Source: Alphaproteobacteria bacterium HGW-Alphaproteobacteria-18 | GTDB lineage: Bacteria; Pseudomonadota; Alphaproteobacteria; Caulobacterales; Hyphomonadaceae | DNA length: 64,000 nt | Assembly: GCA_002841155.1 (NCBI GenBank) | Contig: PHEH01000001.1 | Span: 186,001 to 250,000, forward strand | Reading direction: 5' to 3' | Part shown: one piece after another, positions 27,229 through 37,125 of the stretch | Position numbering within the stretch: position 1 is the stretch's first letter | Layout of the letters: each line of letters begins with the position of its first letter | Program-made: the position numbers and the translations under genes | The notes under the pieces: generated by a model | Databases searched by the model: none | What the model was told of the DNA's origin: nothing | Seen by the model: only the letters and a program-made list of their open reading frames with translations

Positions 27229-28953
27229 TCAGGGTGTGGGGATTTCCTCATCCGTTATGTCGGGAATTCTTGTCCGTTCTGAAAGTTCAGCGCCGCAAAG
27301 CAGATCGACAACACGGTCGGCAGCGTCCTGGAAGGGCTCCAGAACAACGTCGGCGCCCGACGCAAGGAGGGATTGTGTGTCCCGCGGGTTGTGAGAAACG
27401 ACAGCAATACGTCCCACAAAGCCGGATGTTCGTGTCAGCTGTATCAGTGTAGTCCGGGTATCCTCATGGCTCAGACCTGTGGGATGAACAGGAACCGTTG
27501 AGACGACCCAGGCTGCTTCAGCCAGGGGCAGGTCCACGATGAATTCAGGATCCGTAGCATCACCATAATCCGCATCAAGACCGAGGTCGCGCCAGCGTTT
27601 GAGGGCGTCGGGGTTGAAATCAATTCCGAGGACTTTGATGCCTCGCTTTTCGAGACGCAAGCCAATCGCGGTTCCGAACCGTCCAAGTCCGAAGAGCAAT
27701 ACCTTGTAACCCTGTTCGTCATGGTGGGATGCGTCTTCCGGCTCACGCGGGGTCTGGCGGCGTTCGAAAATGCCCAGCAGTGGCTCGCACAGGGCATAGA
27801 GCTTGTGGGAGTAGGTTATCATATAAGTGGATGCCGCGATGGTGACGAGGCCCACCATTGTGACCAACCCCAAGGCATCCTCCTGAACATGGCCAATGGT
27901 TACGCCCATGGCAACGAAGATCAGGGAGAATTCGCTTATCTGCGCGACAGTGAGCCCCGCCAGAAACCCCGTGCGCTTCCGATATCCCATGGCGCCCATG
28001 ATCGCGAGCACGATCAGTGGGTTACCGATGAGGACGAAGAGCGAAAAGATGATGGCACCAATGACATGGCTGCCCAGGAGGGACAGGTCGAGCGTCGCTC
28101 CGAGCGCGATGAAGAAGAACAGGAGTAGAAAGTCCCGCAACGGCCCAAGGCGTGCGGCAATTGTTTCGCGATAAGGGCTTGAAGCCAGCGCCACACCGGC
28201 CAGAAGGCCGCCAACCTCTTTGCCGAGGCCAACATAATCTCCCACGGCCGCAAACACAGCGGCAAGCGCGAGGGAGAATATGAGGAGGAGTTCCGGTGCC
28301 TTTGCCAAACGCGAGGTCAACGGATTGGCGACATAGCGAACGAACAGGATAACCAGTGCCACGAGACCGGCGCCGGAGGCGATAACGCTGACAATCGTGT
28401 TGGCACCTGAGCTATGACCGCCGCCGGCGCCAATCCCGATCGCAGAGAGCGCAATCATGGCGAGAACAACGACAAGATCCTGAACAATCAGGAAGCCGAG
28501 TGCGATCTGACCATGGAGGGAGTCGATCTCGCGCTTGTCTGACAGGAGCTTCACAATGATGATCGTGGAGGAGAAGGTCAGCGCAATGGCAACATAGAGG
28601 CTCGTCAGATGCCCCAGTCCCAGAGCGAGACCGATCAGGTATCCGAACAGCGAGGTGAAAGCGACCTGGCCCAGCCCCGTAAGCAGCGACACTGTCCCCA
28701 GAGAACGGATGAGTTTTACGTCGAGTTTTATTCCGACCAGAAACAATAGAACGGCAATACCCAGCTCGGCCAGGAGACGGATCTGTTCGTCGGAATGAAC
28801 AAGGTTGAGCGCTGATGGGCCTGCGAGGAGGCCAACAGCTATGAAACTGACAATGAGGGGTTGGCGTAGAAGGATACCCAGCAGGCCCACGCCCGATGCG
28901 AGGGCAAGCAGAGCGGCTATTTCGGCGAAAGGGGTATGCAGGAATGCATCCAT
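27229..28953 (-). CDS. CPA2-family cation:proton antiporter with TrkA-N domain
   Basis: A KefB/YbaL-like antiporter of about 574 residues. The first ~390 residues are 12-13 hydrophobic helices (Na_H_exchanger domain) beginning FLHTPFAEIAALLALASG; the C-terminal part has VLLFGLGRFGTAIGLRLEKR, a Rossmann TrkA-N nucleotide-sensing domain. Probably K+ efflux or pH homeostasis in the inner membrane. Start uncertain: ATG 28953 fits the family N-terminus, ATG 28974 adds seven residues, and the open frame to 29091 is hydrophilic and unlikely. It is divergent from a universal stress protein, consistent with a stress cluster. Confidence 0.87.
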   Translation of the reverse strand: MDAFLHTPFAEIAALLALASGVGLLGILLRQPLIVSFIAVGLLAGPSALNLVHSDEQIRLLAELGIAVLLFLVGIKLDVKLIRSLGTVSLLTGLGQVAFTSLFGYLIGLALGLGHLTSLYVAIALTFSSTIIIVKLLSDKREIDSLHGQIALGFLIVQDLVVVLAMIALSAIGIGAGGGHSSGANTIVSVIASGAGLVALVILFVRYVANPLTSRLAKAPELLLIFSLALAAVFAAVGDYVGLGKEVGGLLAGVALASSPYRETIAARLGPLRDFLLLFFFIALGATLDLSLLGSHVIGAIIFSLFVLIGNPLIVLAIMGAMGYRKRTGFLAGLTVAQISEFSLIFVAMGVTIGHVQEDALGLVTMVGLVTIAASTYMITYSHKLYALCEPLLGIFERRQTPREPEDASHHDEQGYKVLLFGLGRFGTAIGLRLEKRGIKVLGIDFNPDALKRWRDLGLDADYGDATDPEFIVDLPLAEAAWVVSTVPVHPTGLSHEDTRTTLIQLTRTSGFVGRIAVVSHNPRDTQSLLASGADVVLEPFQDAADRVVDLLCGAELSERTRIPDITDEEIPTP

Positions 28954-29325
28954 GCTTAGCTGTCCAATCGTCATATGTGTTGCGCAGGGGATAGCCCGGC
29001 AGGCGATTTTCCGGTGCGCAGTACTGTGAACGTTTGCTTCAACATGCTGACGCTGGTGAATAATCGTATGAGGGTGGTTACTGATTGCCAAGAAAAAGGA
29101 GGCAGAAAAAGATCAATCCGGATTGTTTTATCACGCAGACACGCCTCGGTGATATCTGGAGTGTGGCTGTTGGAACACCCCTCGTCTGTGCAGCGCTGAA
29201 CAGCGCGGCCCATTTCGGTCGGAAATGCTGTGCTTATTGCTGGGGGCAGTATAGTCACGAGAAGTCTGCGAAGGCACGTCGAAATGGGACGCAGGCGTTC
29301 AACAAGCTCTGAGGGAGTGATTCTG
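28954..29325. other. Divergent intergenic region, 372 bases
   Basis: This gap separates the antiporter and the universal stress protein and must contain both promoters. A 12-base perfect palindrome CAATCCGGATTG lies at 29114-29125. No gene or RNA I can support; GC is visibly lower than in the cobalamin locus. Confidence 0.5.
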
Positions 29326-30180
29326 ATGAAAACAATCCTGGTGGCAACGGATTTTTCGGAAAGGTCAGACCGCGCCTTACGCCGGGCTACATTGCTCGCC
29401 AGGCATCACGGCGCTCGTCTTCAGCTTCTGCACGTGATCGATGATGACCAACCGCGCAGAATTCTGGAAGCCGAACGCAATGAAGCAGAAAGCCTGCTCA
29501 GGAAACTTTCCGCGACCGCGAGCAAAATGGATGGGGTGCCGACCGACTGGCTGGTAGAACTTGATGCCGCGCATCGGGGGATTGCGAAAGCCGCCGAAAA
29601 AATCCGCCCGGATATGCTTGTGCTCGGGCCCTACCGGAGGCAACTCCTGCGTGAGGTCTTCATAGGAACTACGGCGGAGCGCGTAATCCGCTCTTCTCTT
29701 TGCCCGGTACTGGTTGCCAATGCCGTTCCCTCGGGGCCTTATGTGCACATTCTGCAAACCACGGATATGTCGAGCGCGTCAGCGGCAGCGCTGAAACATT
29801 TTGCGGCTATGGGCATGGGTGCAGGTGTTCGCAATTCCGTGCTGCATGTATTTCAAGCTCCGGCTTTGCGCCTGGTTATGTCAGAAACTCTTCATGCGGA
29901 GGATAAGGCCCACTATCTGGAAGAAGAGCGCCAGTCGGCTGCCGCCGAGCTATCTGGTTTTCTTTCCAGTGCCGGTATTCTTACGCCCGCTCCGGTGCTC
30001 CGCCCTGAGAGGGCGGCGGCCGCTCTTGAAATTCTTAAAGCGGCTGAAGAAGAAGCGGCGGACCTGGTCGTCATTTCCACACGCGGCCGGAGCGGTTTGC
30101 AGAAACTGGTCCTCGGTAGTGTCGCGGAACAGGTTTTGCGATCTTCCCCCATCGATATTCTGGCTATACCCCCCTTGTAG
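29326..30180 (+). CDS. Tandem universal stress protein (UspA-type)
   Basis: A 284-residue protein with two Usp domains. ATG 29326 follows a strong GAGGGAG and begins MKTILVATDFSERSDRA, the usual first strand; the frame open to 29230 is not needed. The first domain has MLVLGPYRRQLLREVFIGTT, a degenerate ATP loop; the second has STRGRSGLQKLVLGSVAEQV, the intact G-x2-G-x9-GS nucleotide-binding loop. Such proteins support survival under energy, oxygen or oxidative stress. Neighbours (antiporter, second Usp, P-type ATPase, PHA genes) fit that theme. Confidence 0.93.
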   Translation: MKTILVATDFSERSDRALRRATLLARHHGARLQLLHVIDDDQPRRILEAERNEAESLLRKLSATASKMDGVPTDWLVELDAAHRGIAKAAEKIRPDMLVLGPYRRQLLREVFIGTTAERVIRSSLCPVLVANAVPSGPYVHILQTTDMSSASAAALKHFAAMGMGAGVRNSVLHVFQAPALRLVMSETLHAEDKAHYLEEERQSAAAELSGFLSSAGILTPAPVLRPERAAAALEILKAAEEEAADLVVISTRGRSGLQKLVLGSVAEQVLRSSPIDILAIPPL

Positions 30181-30391
30181 CATGATTGTTCATTTGCCTT
30201 GCTGGACGGCTGGCTGGCGGCCGCGGAGGCTCTGACAAGTTATGTTTTTACCCGTCCTCAGGGAATTCCCTGATTGCAACATCAGTTTCTTTGCTTACCC
30301 TTGAACGTAAGGGGCTGCTTCTCGCATATACTCTATCTGCTTTGAGCTCAGGAACGGCTTGAATAAGGCAGCACCGTCCGAGGGGAAACAG

Positions 30392-31156
30392 ATGAGTCAA
30401 GCGATCACGCGTCTCCCTGACATCAACAATATTGCTCTGATGGCGCCGTTAAGCTGGCTTGCAGCAGGGTGGCGCGACTTCTGCCGTGCGCCGTTATCCT
30501 GCGTTCTGTACGGTGTGATCCTTGCCAGTATTAGCGGGGGGATTTTTCTAGCGCTTTACAGGACCAATTCTGCCAGCTGGTTTTTCGTTTTGTTGGGAGG
30601 ATTCCTGATTGTTGGACCCATGCTTGGTATGGGACTTTATGAAGCCGCCCGGCAGATATCGCAGGGATTGAAGCCGTCCTTCATGGGAATGCTCTGGGTG
30701 CGCACCGCCATGCGGCGGGATCAACTTCTGTTGGGCTTTTTGCTGGTGTTCCTTTATTTTCTATGGACCCGTATCGCACAGGTTATCTACGCGCTTGCCA
30801 CACCGCGTCTGTTCAGGGAACCAGCCGAGTTTCTTGATTTCATGATGTATGATCCCAATGGTCAGGCAATGGCGCTGGCCGGTCTCTTAACTGGCGGGTT
30901 CGTGGCCTTCTGCAACTATTCGCTGACAGTGATTGCCGCGCCGATGCTGCTCGATCGCCGCTTCGATGTGTTCATGGCTCTGGCTACAAGTGTGAGGGCT
31001 GTGAACAGAAATTTCTTCCCGATGCTCTTCTGGGCGATTCTCATCACCGGACTGACTGTCGTCGGTATCGCAACAGCTTTCATTGGGCTGATCATAGTCT
31101 TCCCGGTCATAGGCCTTGCAAGCTGGCACGCCTATACTGCGCTCGTTCGGCAATAG
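30392..31156 (+). CDS. DUF2189 multi-pass membrane protein
   Basis: A 254-residue integral membrane protein with about six hydrophobic segments (for example LSCVLYGVILASISGGIFLA and FVLLGGFLIVGPMLGMGLY). The motif pattern WRDFCRAPL then GPMLGMGLYEAARQ matches the DUF2189 family, whose function is unknown; some members are associated with terminal oxidases and low-oxygen regulons. ATG 30392 is preceded by GAGGGG; a TTG 33 bases upstream is in frame but poorer. The 211-base gap before it shows nothing further, and the 230 bases after it also appear empty. Confidence 0.85.
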   Translation: MSQAITRLPDINNIALMAPLSWLAAGWRDFCRAPLSCVLYGVILASISGGIFLALYRTNSASWFFVLLGGFLIVGPMLGMGLYEAARQISQGLKPSFMGMLWVRTAMRRDQLLLGFLLVFLYFLWTRIAQVIYALATPRLFREPAEFLDFMMYDPNGQAMALAGLLTGGFVAFCNYSLTVIAAPMLLDRRFDVFMALATSVRAVNRNFFPMLFWAILITGLTVVGIATAFIGLIIVFPVIGLASWHAYTALVRQ

Positions 31157-31386
31157 GGGTTACTTATGCCGATCCAGACAGATATTCAGCGGATCTGAAA
31201 CTACAGGGAAGCCCACCCCCAGACCTTGTGGAACCGGGGATGAAGTGGTCGCTCTCCTTTGTCGTCGAGGATGCCGTTAGAAGATGCTCTCAAGTATCAA
31301 ACGACATTGGAAAACAGCATAACAAACAGACAGGCGTTCGCCGTGGATGGGCGGCCGGCTTGCGACCGCCCTATTTGCACGACACG

Positions 31387-32223
31387 TTAATGAGAAAGCA
31401 GAAGCGGCAACGACACGTTACGCAGCATGCTCCGAGTCACCCCACCAAACAGGGACTGCTGCAGCCTGGAATGCCGGTAGCCCCCCAGAACCATCATGTC
31501 CGCATGAATGTCTGTGGCCACTTGTTTGAGGACGTCATGAGTGGATCGGCCGAGGCTTCCTTCGTTTCGGAGTTCGACTTTCAGACCATGACGGGCCACA
31601 TGCGCAGCGATGTCCAGTCCTGGAGAGTCGCCGTGATCAAGGCTGCCGGGTTTCGCGTCTACTGTGACAATCGTGATCTCTGCATTCGGGGCGGCGAGGC
31701 TGATGGCGTCATGAAGCGCGCGGGATGCTTCTCGACTGGCATCCCATCCTACGACAAGCTTTTCTCCAACCGGGCCAGGCTTCCACTCGATAGGGGCCAC
31801 AAGGACCGGCCGGCCTGAACCCAGGAGCGCAGCTTCGATCATCTGTGTGTGAGGTTGGGGGCGCTCTCGGTTGGGCGCGCGGATTACCGTAAGGTCAGAG
31901 TGACGCGCAATGGCCGCAACGAGAGGTTCAAGATTGGTGCTGTAGGTGCGATGGCGGCGCAGCTCAAACTTCTGTCCTGATTTGTCGAGGGCTTCCTTTG
32001 TTGCTGCCCAGAACTTGTCGATCTGAGCCTTCTCTTCATTGAGCTGCTCAACGTAAGCCGCGCCAACGCCGAATTCATTGTACAGAAGCACGGTCTGCAT
32101 GATGCCGATAGCGGAGCACGCGACATGGGCATTGTTTGTGGATGCGATCTGATCGGCGAGTGCGAGCGCGCTGGCATCAGCCTCGGCGCTGACAATACAG
32201 GCGACGATGTCTTTCAGTTGCAT
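31387..32223 (-). CDS. Universal stress protein, two-domain
   Basis: A 278-residue Usp-family protein. The N-terminal domain starts MQLKDIVACIVSAEADASAL; the second carries VGWDASREASRALHDAISLA and ends with VLGGYRHSRLQQSLFGGVTR, the typical ATP-binding-like loop and terminal strand (SLPLLLSH). It differs from the 29326 protein in sequence and strand, so it is not a recent duplicate. A strong inverted repeat lies in its probable 5' leader at 32311-32338. Confidence 0.9.
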   Translation of the reverse strand: MQLKDIVACIVSAEADASALALADQIASTNNAHVACSAIGIMQTVLLYNEFGVGAAYVEQLNEEKAQIDKFWAATKEALDKSGQKFELRRHRTYSTNLEPLVAAIARHSDLTVIRAPNRERPQPHTQMIEAALLGSGRPVLVAPIEWKPGPVGEKLVVGWDASREASRALHDAISLAAPNAEITIVTVDAKPGSLDHGDSPGLDIAAHVARHGLKVELRNEGSLGRSTHDVLKQVATDIHADMMVLGGYRHSRLQQSLFGGVTRSMLRNVSLPLLLSH

Positions 32224-32572
32224 GTTATTTTCCTCCTTTGAAGGCCCGGCCGGCCCAACGCCGAAGCAAAGCAGTCAGTTCTCTGACGGAAGCTTCCTGC
32301 CGGGGTGGTGGGCGCGTGAAAATTTCCTTTCACGCGCCATTCTCAGATTGCGGTTATTCCGCCTTTCCGAGAAAGTCGTTCAAACTCAGGGGACCGGCCA
32401 TACGTAGAATCCACAATCGCCTCCGCTGAGCGAGTGTGGCCAAGTGCGATATCGCGATTAAGTCTATTCCGGCATTTTGTGCTGCGGATAGGCTTCATCT
32501 GGATGTTATAGACATAGCGGATTGTTGCTGCGGTCCGCTGTGCTTGCCGCTGACTTCCGCTGAGGCCCGCCC
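32224..32572. other. Divergent intergenic region, 349 bases
   Basis: Gap between the universal stress protein and the P-type ATPase, holding both promoters presumably. It contains the 32311-32338 inverted repeat and a 10-base palindrome GCGATATCGC at 32446-32455. I see no coding sequence. Confidence 0.5.
32311..32338. promoter_or_regulatory. Perfect 11-bp inverted repeat in divergent promoter region
   Basis: GGCGCGTGAAA at 32311-32321 is exactly complementary to TTTCACGCGCC at 32328-32338, with a six-base spacer. It is 88 bases upstream of the minus-strand universal stress gene. It could be an operator or a leader hairpin; no T tract follows it on either strand, so a terminator is less likely. 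Confidence 0.5.
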
Positions 32573-35302
32573 ATGAACGTTAAATCCCTGCAAACTCTAT
32601 CGCCACTCCCGCAATATCATGCGCGCCCTGTCTCAGAGATACTGTCTCTCCTGCAAACAAATCCCGACACCGGGTTGACTGAGACCGAAGTGGCAGCGCG
32701 CCTCGAAACCTTCGGATCGAACAGACTGCCGGCAGCCGCCCGGCGGAATCCAGTGCTCCGTTTTCTGTCGCATTTTCACAATGCGTTGATTTACGTGCTC
32801 ATTGCGGCGGGGCTGGTGACGGCCCTCCTCCAGCATTGGGTCGATACCGCCGTCATCCTTGCCGTGGTCATCGTGAATGCCATCATTGGCTATATTCAGG
32901 AGGGGCGCGCAGAGCAGGCGATGGACGCCATCCGGGACATGCTGACCCCTCATGCCACCCTTCTGCGCGGTGGCCAGAGAGTGACGATTGACGCCGAAAT
33001 GCTTGTGCCGGGGGACATCGTTCTACTGGAGGCCGGGGACAAAGTTCCAGCCGACTTGCGGCTGCTTCAGGTAAACACGCTTCAGGCCCAGGAGGCGATC
33101 CTGACGGGGGAGTCCGTGCCGGTCAGCAAACATGTGGATGCTGTTCTTGTCGATGCGCCATTGGGCGACAGGAAGTCCATGCTTTTCAGTTCAACGCTTG
33201 TTACGTCCGGTACGGGGCGTGGCGTTGTGACGGCAACCGGAGCCGGGACTGAGATCGGCCGGATTGGCGGACTGCTGAGTGAGGTGAAAATACTCGTCAC
33301 GCCGCTGGTTGAACAGATGGCCGGTTTCTCCCGCTGGCTTACGGTGTTGATCCTGCTGATTTCATTCCTGCTGCTCGCCTTCGGCTACTTCGTCGAGCAT
33401 TTCGTTTTCGTCGACCTGTTCATGGTCGTCGTCAGCCTGGCGGTGGCCGCGATCCCGGAAGGCCTGCCGGCCGTCCTCACGATCACTCTGGCCATCGGCG
33501 TGCGCGCGATGGCGCGCCGGAATGCGATTGTTCGGCGGCTGCCGGCCATCGAGACGATTGGTTCGGTTTCGGTGATCTGTAGCGACAAGACCGGGACACT
33601 GACCCGCAACGAAATGGTGGTCGCCGAAGTCGTGACCGCCGCCGGCCGGTCGCAGATCGGCGGAGAGGGGTATGCGCCGCAGGGCGACATCAGCGGAGAA
33701 GATCCCGCGGCGCTGGTGCCGTTCGCCCGGGTGGCGGCGCTCTGCAATGATGCAAATCTCGTGAATGCCGAAGGGGAGTGGCGGGTCGTGGGTGATCCGA
33801 TGGAGGGCGCGTTGCTGGCGCTGGCTGGAAAGCTTGGCCTGGATCATGTGAGCGCCCAGGCACGGTATCCCCGCCGCTCGGAGATACCATTCGATTCCTC
33901 CAGCCGCTACATGGCGACTTTCCACCAGCAGGAGGATGGCCGGGCGCTGGTTTGCGTGAAGGGCGCGCCTGAACGGTTGCTGGAGATGGCTGCGTATCAG
34001 CGCGCCGCTGATGGTGCGGCCGAGCCGGTCAACCGGTCTTACTGGATGAGCATGGGAGATCAGATAGCCGGGCAGGGGATGCGCGTGCTCGCCCTCGCCG
34101 AGCGATCCCTCGAGGTTCTTCCGTCGCAAGGCGACTCCAGCGTTCTCGATAACGAGCTTGTTTTCCTCGGCCTCGTGGGCCTGATCGATCCACCGCGTGC
34201 AGAAGCGGTCGAGGCCGTGGCGGCCTGCCACAAAGCGGGGATCGCGGTGAAGATGATTACCGGCGATCATGCGGGCACAGCCGCCGCCATCGGCCGGCAG
34301 ATCGGACTTCACAACTCTGAAGAGGTTCTGACGGGCGCCGATCTCGACATGCTAGACGATGCCCAGCTCCGGACACGGATCGATCACACAAACATCTTTG
34401 CCAGAACAAGCCCGGAACACAAGCTGCGTCTTGTCATGGCGTTGCAGGCGCAGGGGCTCAGCGTCGCCATGACGGGTGACGGCGTGAACGATGCGCCCGC
34501 GCTCAAGCGGGCCGATGTGGGCATCGCGATGGGCCGCAAGGGATCTGAGGCGGCAAGGGAAGCGGCGGATCTCGTGCTGGCAGATGACAATTTTGCCTCG
34601 ATTGTGGCAGGTGTGCAGGAAGGCAGGACCGTTTACGACAATATCAGGAAAGTCATCAGCTGGACCTTGCCGACCAATGCCGGAGAGGCCGCGACCATTC
34701 TGGTGGCTCTGGTCTTTGGATTTTCGCTGCCCTTTACTCCGGTTCAGATCCTCTGGATCAACCTTATCACCGCCATAACACTCGGGTTGGCGCTGGCGTT
34801 CGAGCCAACGGAAAAATCGACGATGAGCCGGTCACCCAGGGCACGAAACTCCCCTCTGCTGACGGGTGATCTGCTCTGGCACATCCTGCTGGTATCGTCC
34901 CTGTTCCTGGCGGGCGTCTATGGAATGTATCTTTATGCCATCGACAGAGGGTATCCAGTTGAACTGGCCCGGACGATCGCCGTGAACACTCTGGTAGTGT
35001 TCGAAATATTCCACTTGTTCTTTATACGTAACATCTACGGAACATCGCTGACCTGGAACGCCGTCAAAGGCACGAAATTTGTCTGGTTTGCCGTGCTCAC
35101 GGTCACTGCGGCGCAGTTTGCGGTCACCTATGTGCCGGTATTGCAGGGTATCTTCGGGACGGCTGCGGTGCCTGTTTTTGACGGTTTCCTGATTGTCGCT
35201 GCCGGCGCGGCCTTTTTTGCGGTCATCGAAACGGAGAAGCAGATCCGGCTCCGGGCGGGGCAGCTACGCTTCGATGGCCGGCATCATGCCTCCAGCACAT
35301 AA
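32573..35302 (+). CDS. P2-type cation-transporting ATPase
   Basis: A 909-residue P-type ATPase of the SERCA/PMR1-like branch. TGES at residues 178-181 is the phosphatase motif, CSDKTGTLT contains the phosphorylated D338, KGAPERLL is in the nucleotide domain, and TGDGVNDAPAL around residue 635 is the hinge. A cation ATPase N-terminal domain precedes it and a C-terminal membrane domain follows, with NLITAITLGLALAFEPTEK. Likely substrate Ca2+ or another cation; specificity not readable. It converges on phaC with a 19-base overlap. Confidence 0.93.
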   Translation: MNVKSLQTLSPLPQYHARPVSEILSLLQTNPDTGLTETEVAARLETFGSNRLPAAARRNPVLRFLSHFHNALIYVLIAAGLVTALLQHWVDTAVILAVVIVNAIIGYIQEGRAEQAMDAIRDMLTPHATLLRGGQRVTIDAEMLVPGDIVLLEAGDKVPADLRLLQVNTLQAQEAILTGESVPVSKHVDAVLVDAPLGDRKSMLFSSTLVTSGTGRGVVTATGAGTEIGRIGGLLSEVKILVTPLVEQMAGFSRWLTVLILLISFLLLAFGYFVEHFVFVDLFMVVVSLAVAAIPEGLPAVLTITLAIGVRAMARRNAIVRRLPAIETIGSVSVICSDKTGTLTRNEMVVAEVVTAAGRSQIGGEGYAPQGDISGEDPAALVPFARVAALCNDANLVNAEGEWRVVGDPMEGALLALAGKLGLDHVSAQARYPRRSEIPFDSSSRYMATFHQQEDGRALVCVKGAPERLLEMAAYQRAADGAAEPVNRSYWMSMGDQIAGQGMRVLALAERSLEVLPSQGDSSVLDNELVFLGLVGLIDPPRAEAVEAVAACHKAGIAVKMITGDHAGTAAAIGRQIGLHNSEEVLTGADLDMLDDAQLRTRIDHTNIFARTSPEHKLRLVMALQAQGLSVAMTGDGVNDAPALKRADVGIAMGRKGSEAAREAADLVLADDNFASIVAGVQEGRTVYDNIRKVISWTLPTNAGEAATILVALVFGFSLPFTPVQILWINLITAITLGLALAFEPTEKSTMSRSPRARNSPLLTGDLLWHILLVSSLFLAGVYGMYLYAIDRGYPVELARTIAVNTLVVFEIFHLFFIRNIYGTSLTWNAVKGTKFVWFAVLTVTAAQFAVTYVPVLQGIFGTAAVPVFDGFLIVAAGAAFFAVIETEKQIRLRAGQLRFDGRHHASST

Positions 35303-37125
35303 GTTCCCGGCGCCGGGCCCAGAATCTGGGATGGCACCGGGGGAGAGGCCGTCTGTCCTGAGCCGGTTCTGGCGATCAGCCAGGCTAGCCATTCCGGCCA
35401 CCAGGAACCCTCTTTCCGCCCGGCGGCTGCGAGCCAGGCGTCCGGTTCAATATGCCGGGCCATCCCTATGGAGGGGCCGGTAAAATAATAGGCTCCAGCT
35501 TTGCCCGGCGGGCTGACCACGCTGCTGTTATGACCACCACCCGACAGGACGAATGTCATCTCGGAATTCCCGTGCAATCCAATCCGGTGAACGGAACGCC
35601 AGGGGGCGATATGGTCGCGCTCGGCTCCGAGCGCAAAGACGGGAATCTGGATGTTCTTGACCGCAACATATTCGCCGTCAACGCTCAGCTCTCCGTGTGT
35701 GAAGCTGTTTTCCATGAACAGCTGCCGCAGATATTCTCCATGCATCCGGGCTGGCATGCGGGTCGCATCCGCCAGCCACGCATCCAGCGGTCCCGGCTTT
35801 GTCATCCGGCCCAGCATGTATCGCTCCACCATGCGGGCATAGAGCATTTCGTGTGCCCGTAGCATCGAAAAGGCGCCGGACATGTTGCGCGCATCCAGCG
35901 TTCCTTCGACATGCATGAGATCTTCCAGAAGGGAGAGCTGACTCTCATCGATGAAGAGAAGAAGTTCGCCCGCCTCGCGGAAATCCGTCTGCGCCGCCAG
36001 CAGCGTCAGAGAGGCAAGCCGGGTGTCACCCTGGCGGTTCATGGCGGCTGCGGCGATCGAAAGGATGGTGCCCCCCAGACAGTAGCCCACCCCATGTATC
36101 GGCGTGTCCCCATGTGCGCGCGAGACCACATCCAGCGCTTCCATCACGCCGTAGCGGCGATAGTCGTCGAAGCTGGTCTCTCTCTGCTCCGGACCAGGAT
36201 TTTTCCAGGACATGATGTAGACCGTGAATCCCTGTGATGTCAGCCAGCGGACATAAGAGTCTTCGGGGGTCAAATCGAGAATGTAGTATTTCATGATCCA
36301 GGCGGGCACGATGAGGATGGGTTCGGGATGAACCTTCTCCGTACGTGGGGCGTACTGGATCAGCTCGAACAGATCATTGCGGTAGACGACATGGCCCTCG
36401 GTAGTCGCCATGGTTTCACCCACGCGCCAGTCCGGGCGTTCGCCGGACCGGGTATGGCCACCCTGCGCGGCCATATCGGTCCAGAAGTTCATCATGCCTT
36501 CGAGGAAGTTGCGGCCACCGGTGGCGAGGGCTGCGTCCAGCACGTCTGGATTGGTCCCCGCAAAGTTTACAGGGGCAAATGCGTTGAGGACAGATGAGCC
36601 CATGAAGGCCACGCGGCGGGCATGATGCCCGGTGACACCGCGAATGCAGGACGTGGCGGCCCGCCATTGCGCCTCCGCAGCCAGATGCGATTGCGCAAGC
36701 AGGTGAAACGGTGGGCGGTTCCAGCCCGCACTGCGAAAGCGCCGGTCGCCGGGTTCAGGTAGAAAAGCCCAGTCCTTTTGTTCGGTTGCCGTTGAGCTTT
36801 CAGCCAACGCTTTCAGGGCCTCAGACCATCGCCACCAGAGTTCCATCTGCCGGGCAGGCGAGACGGAGAGATGGAACAGCCAGTCCTCCCACGCCTGAAG
36901 CGCTGCCCAAGGCGACTGGCCACCGGTGAGGCGCGCAAAACGACCTCTCAGCCTTTGGTCGAGGTCGCGCAGGAGCTCTTCGGTCTGATTTTGCGGCCCA
37001 CAGGGCGTGCGTTCCTCTGTGCCTGGGTCTTTTGAAGAAGACCCAGGTGGAGAAAGTGATCGTCGCGTTGCGCGGCTCGACTTAGTTTCGCTGGAGCTCA
37101 AGGATACGCGCCGTTTCTTCGGCAT
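35284..37125 (-). CDS. phaC: Class I poly(3-hydroxyalkanoate) synthase PhaC
   Basis: About 613 residues. The polymerase condenses hydroxyacyl-CoA into storage polyester on granules. GVGYCLGGT is the lipase-like box with the catalytic cysteine; FAGTNPDVLDAALATGGRN and YILDLTPEDSYVRWL are PhaC motifs; HIAPWRSVHRI and GGGHNSSVVSPPG contain the catalytic aspartate/histidine regions. ATG 37125 has GGAAG upstream and overlaps the phasin gene by 44 bases; the frame open to 37242 runs antisense-free through the phasin gene and is not required. Residues 1-55 are Ser/Arg/Lys-rich and atypical. Confidence 0.92.
   Translation of the reverse strand: MPKKRRVSLSSSETKSSRATRRSLSPPGSSSKDPGTEERTPCGPQNQTEELLRDLDQRLRGRFARLTGGQSPWAALQAWEDWLFHLSVSPARQMELWWRWSEALKALAESSTATEQKDWAFLPEPGDRRFRSAGWNRPPFHLLAQSHLAAEAQWRAATSCIRGVTGHHARRVAFMGSSVLNAFAPVNFAGTNPDVLDAALATGGRNFLEGMMNFWTDMAAQGGHTRSGERPDWRVGETMATTEGHVVYRNDLFELIQYAPRTEKVHPEPILIVPAWIMKYYILDLTPEDSYVRWLTSQGFTVYIMSWKNPGPEQRETSFDDYRRYGVMEALDVVSRAHGDTPIHGVGYCLGGTILSIAAAAMNRQGDTRLASLTLLAAQTDFREAGELLLFIDESQLSLLEDLMHVEGTLDARNMSGAFSMLRAHEMLYARMVERYMLGRMTKPGPLDAWLADATRMPARMHGEYLRQLFMENSFTHGELSVDGEYVAVKNIQIPVFALGAERDHIAPWRSVHRIGLHGNSEMTFVLSGGGHNSSVVSPPGKAGAYYFTGPSIGMARHIEPDAWLAAAGRKEGSWWPEWLAWLIARTGSGQTASPPVPSQILGPAPGTYVLEA

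Noticed and set aside
29114..29125. CAATCCGGATTG as an FNR/FixK box
   Set aside because: A perfect 12-base palindrome, but it lacks the TTGAT-4-ATCAA form, so it was kept only as a note in the intergenic entry.
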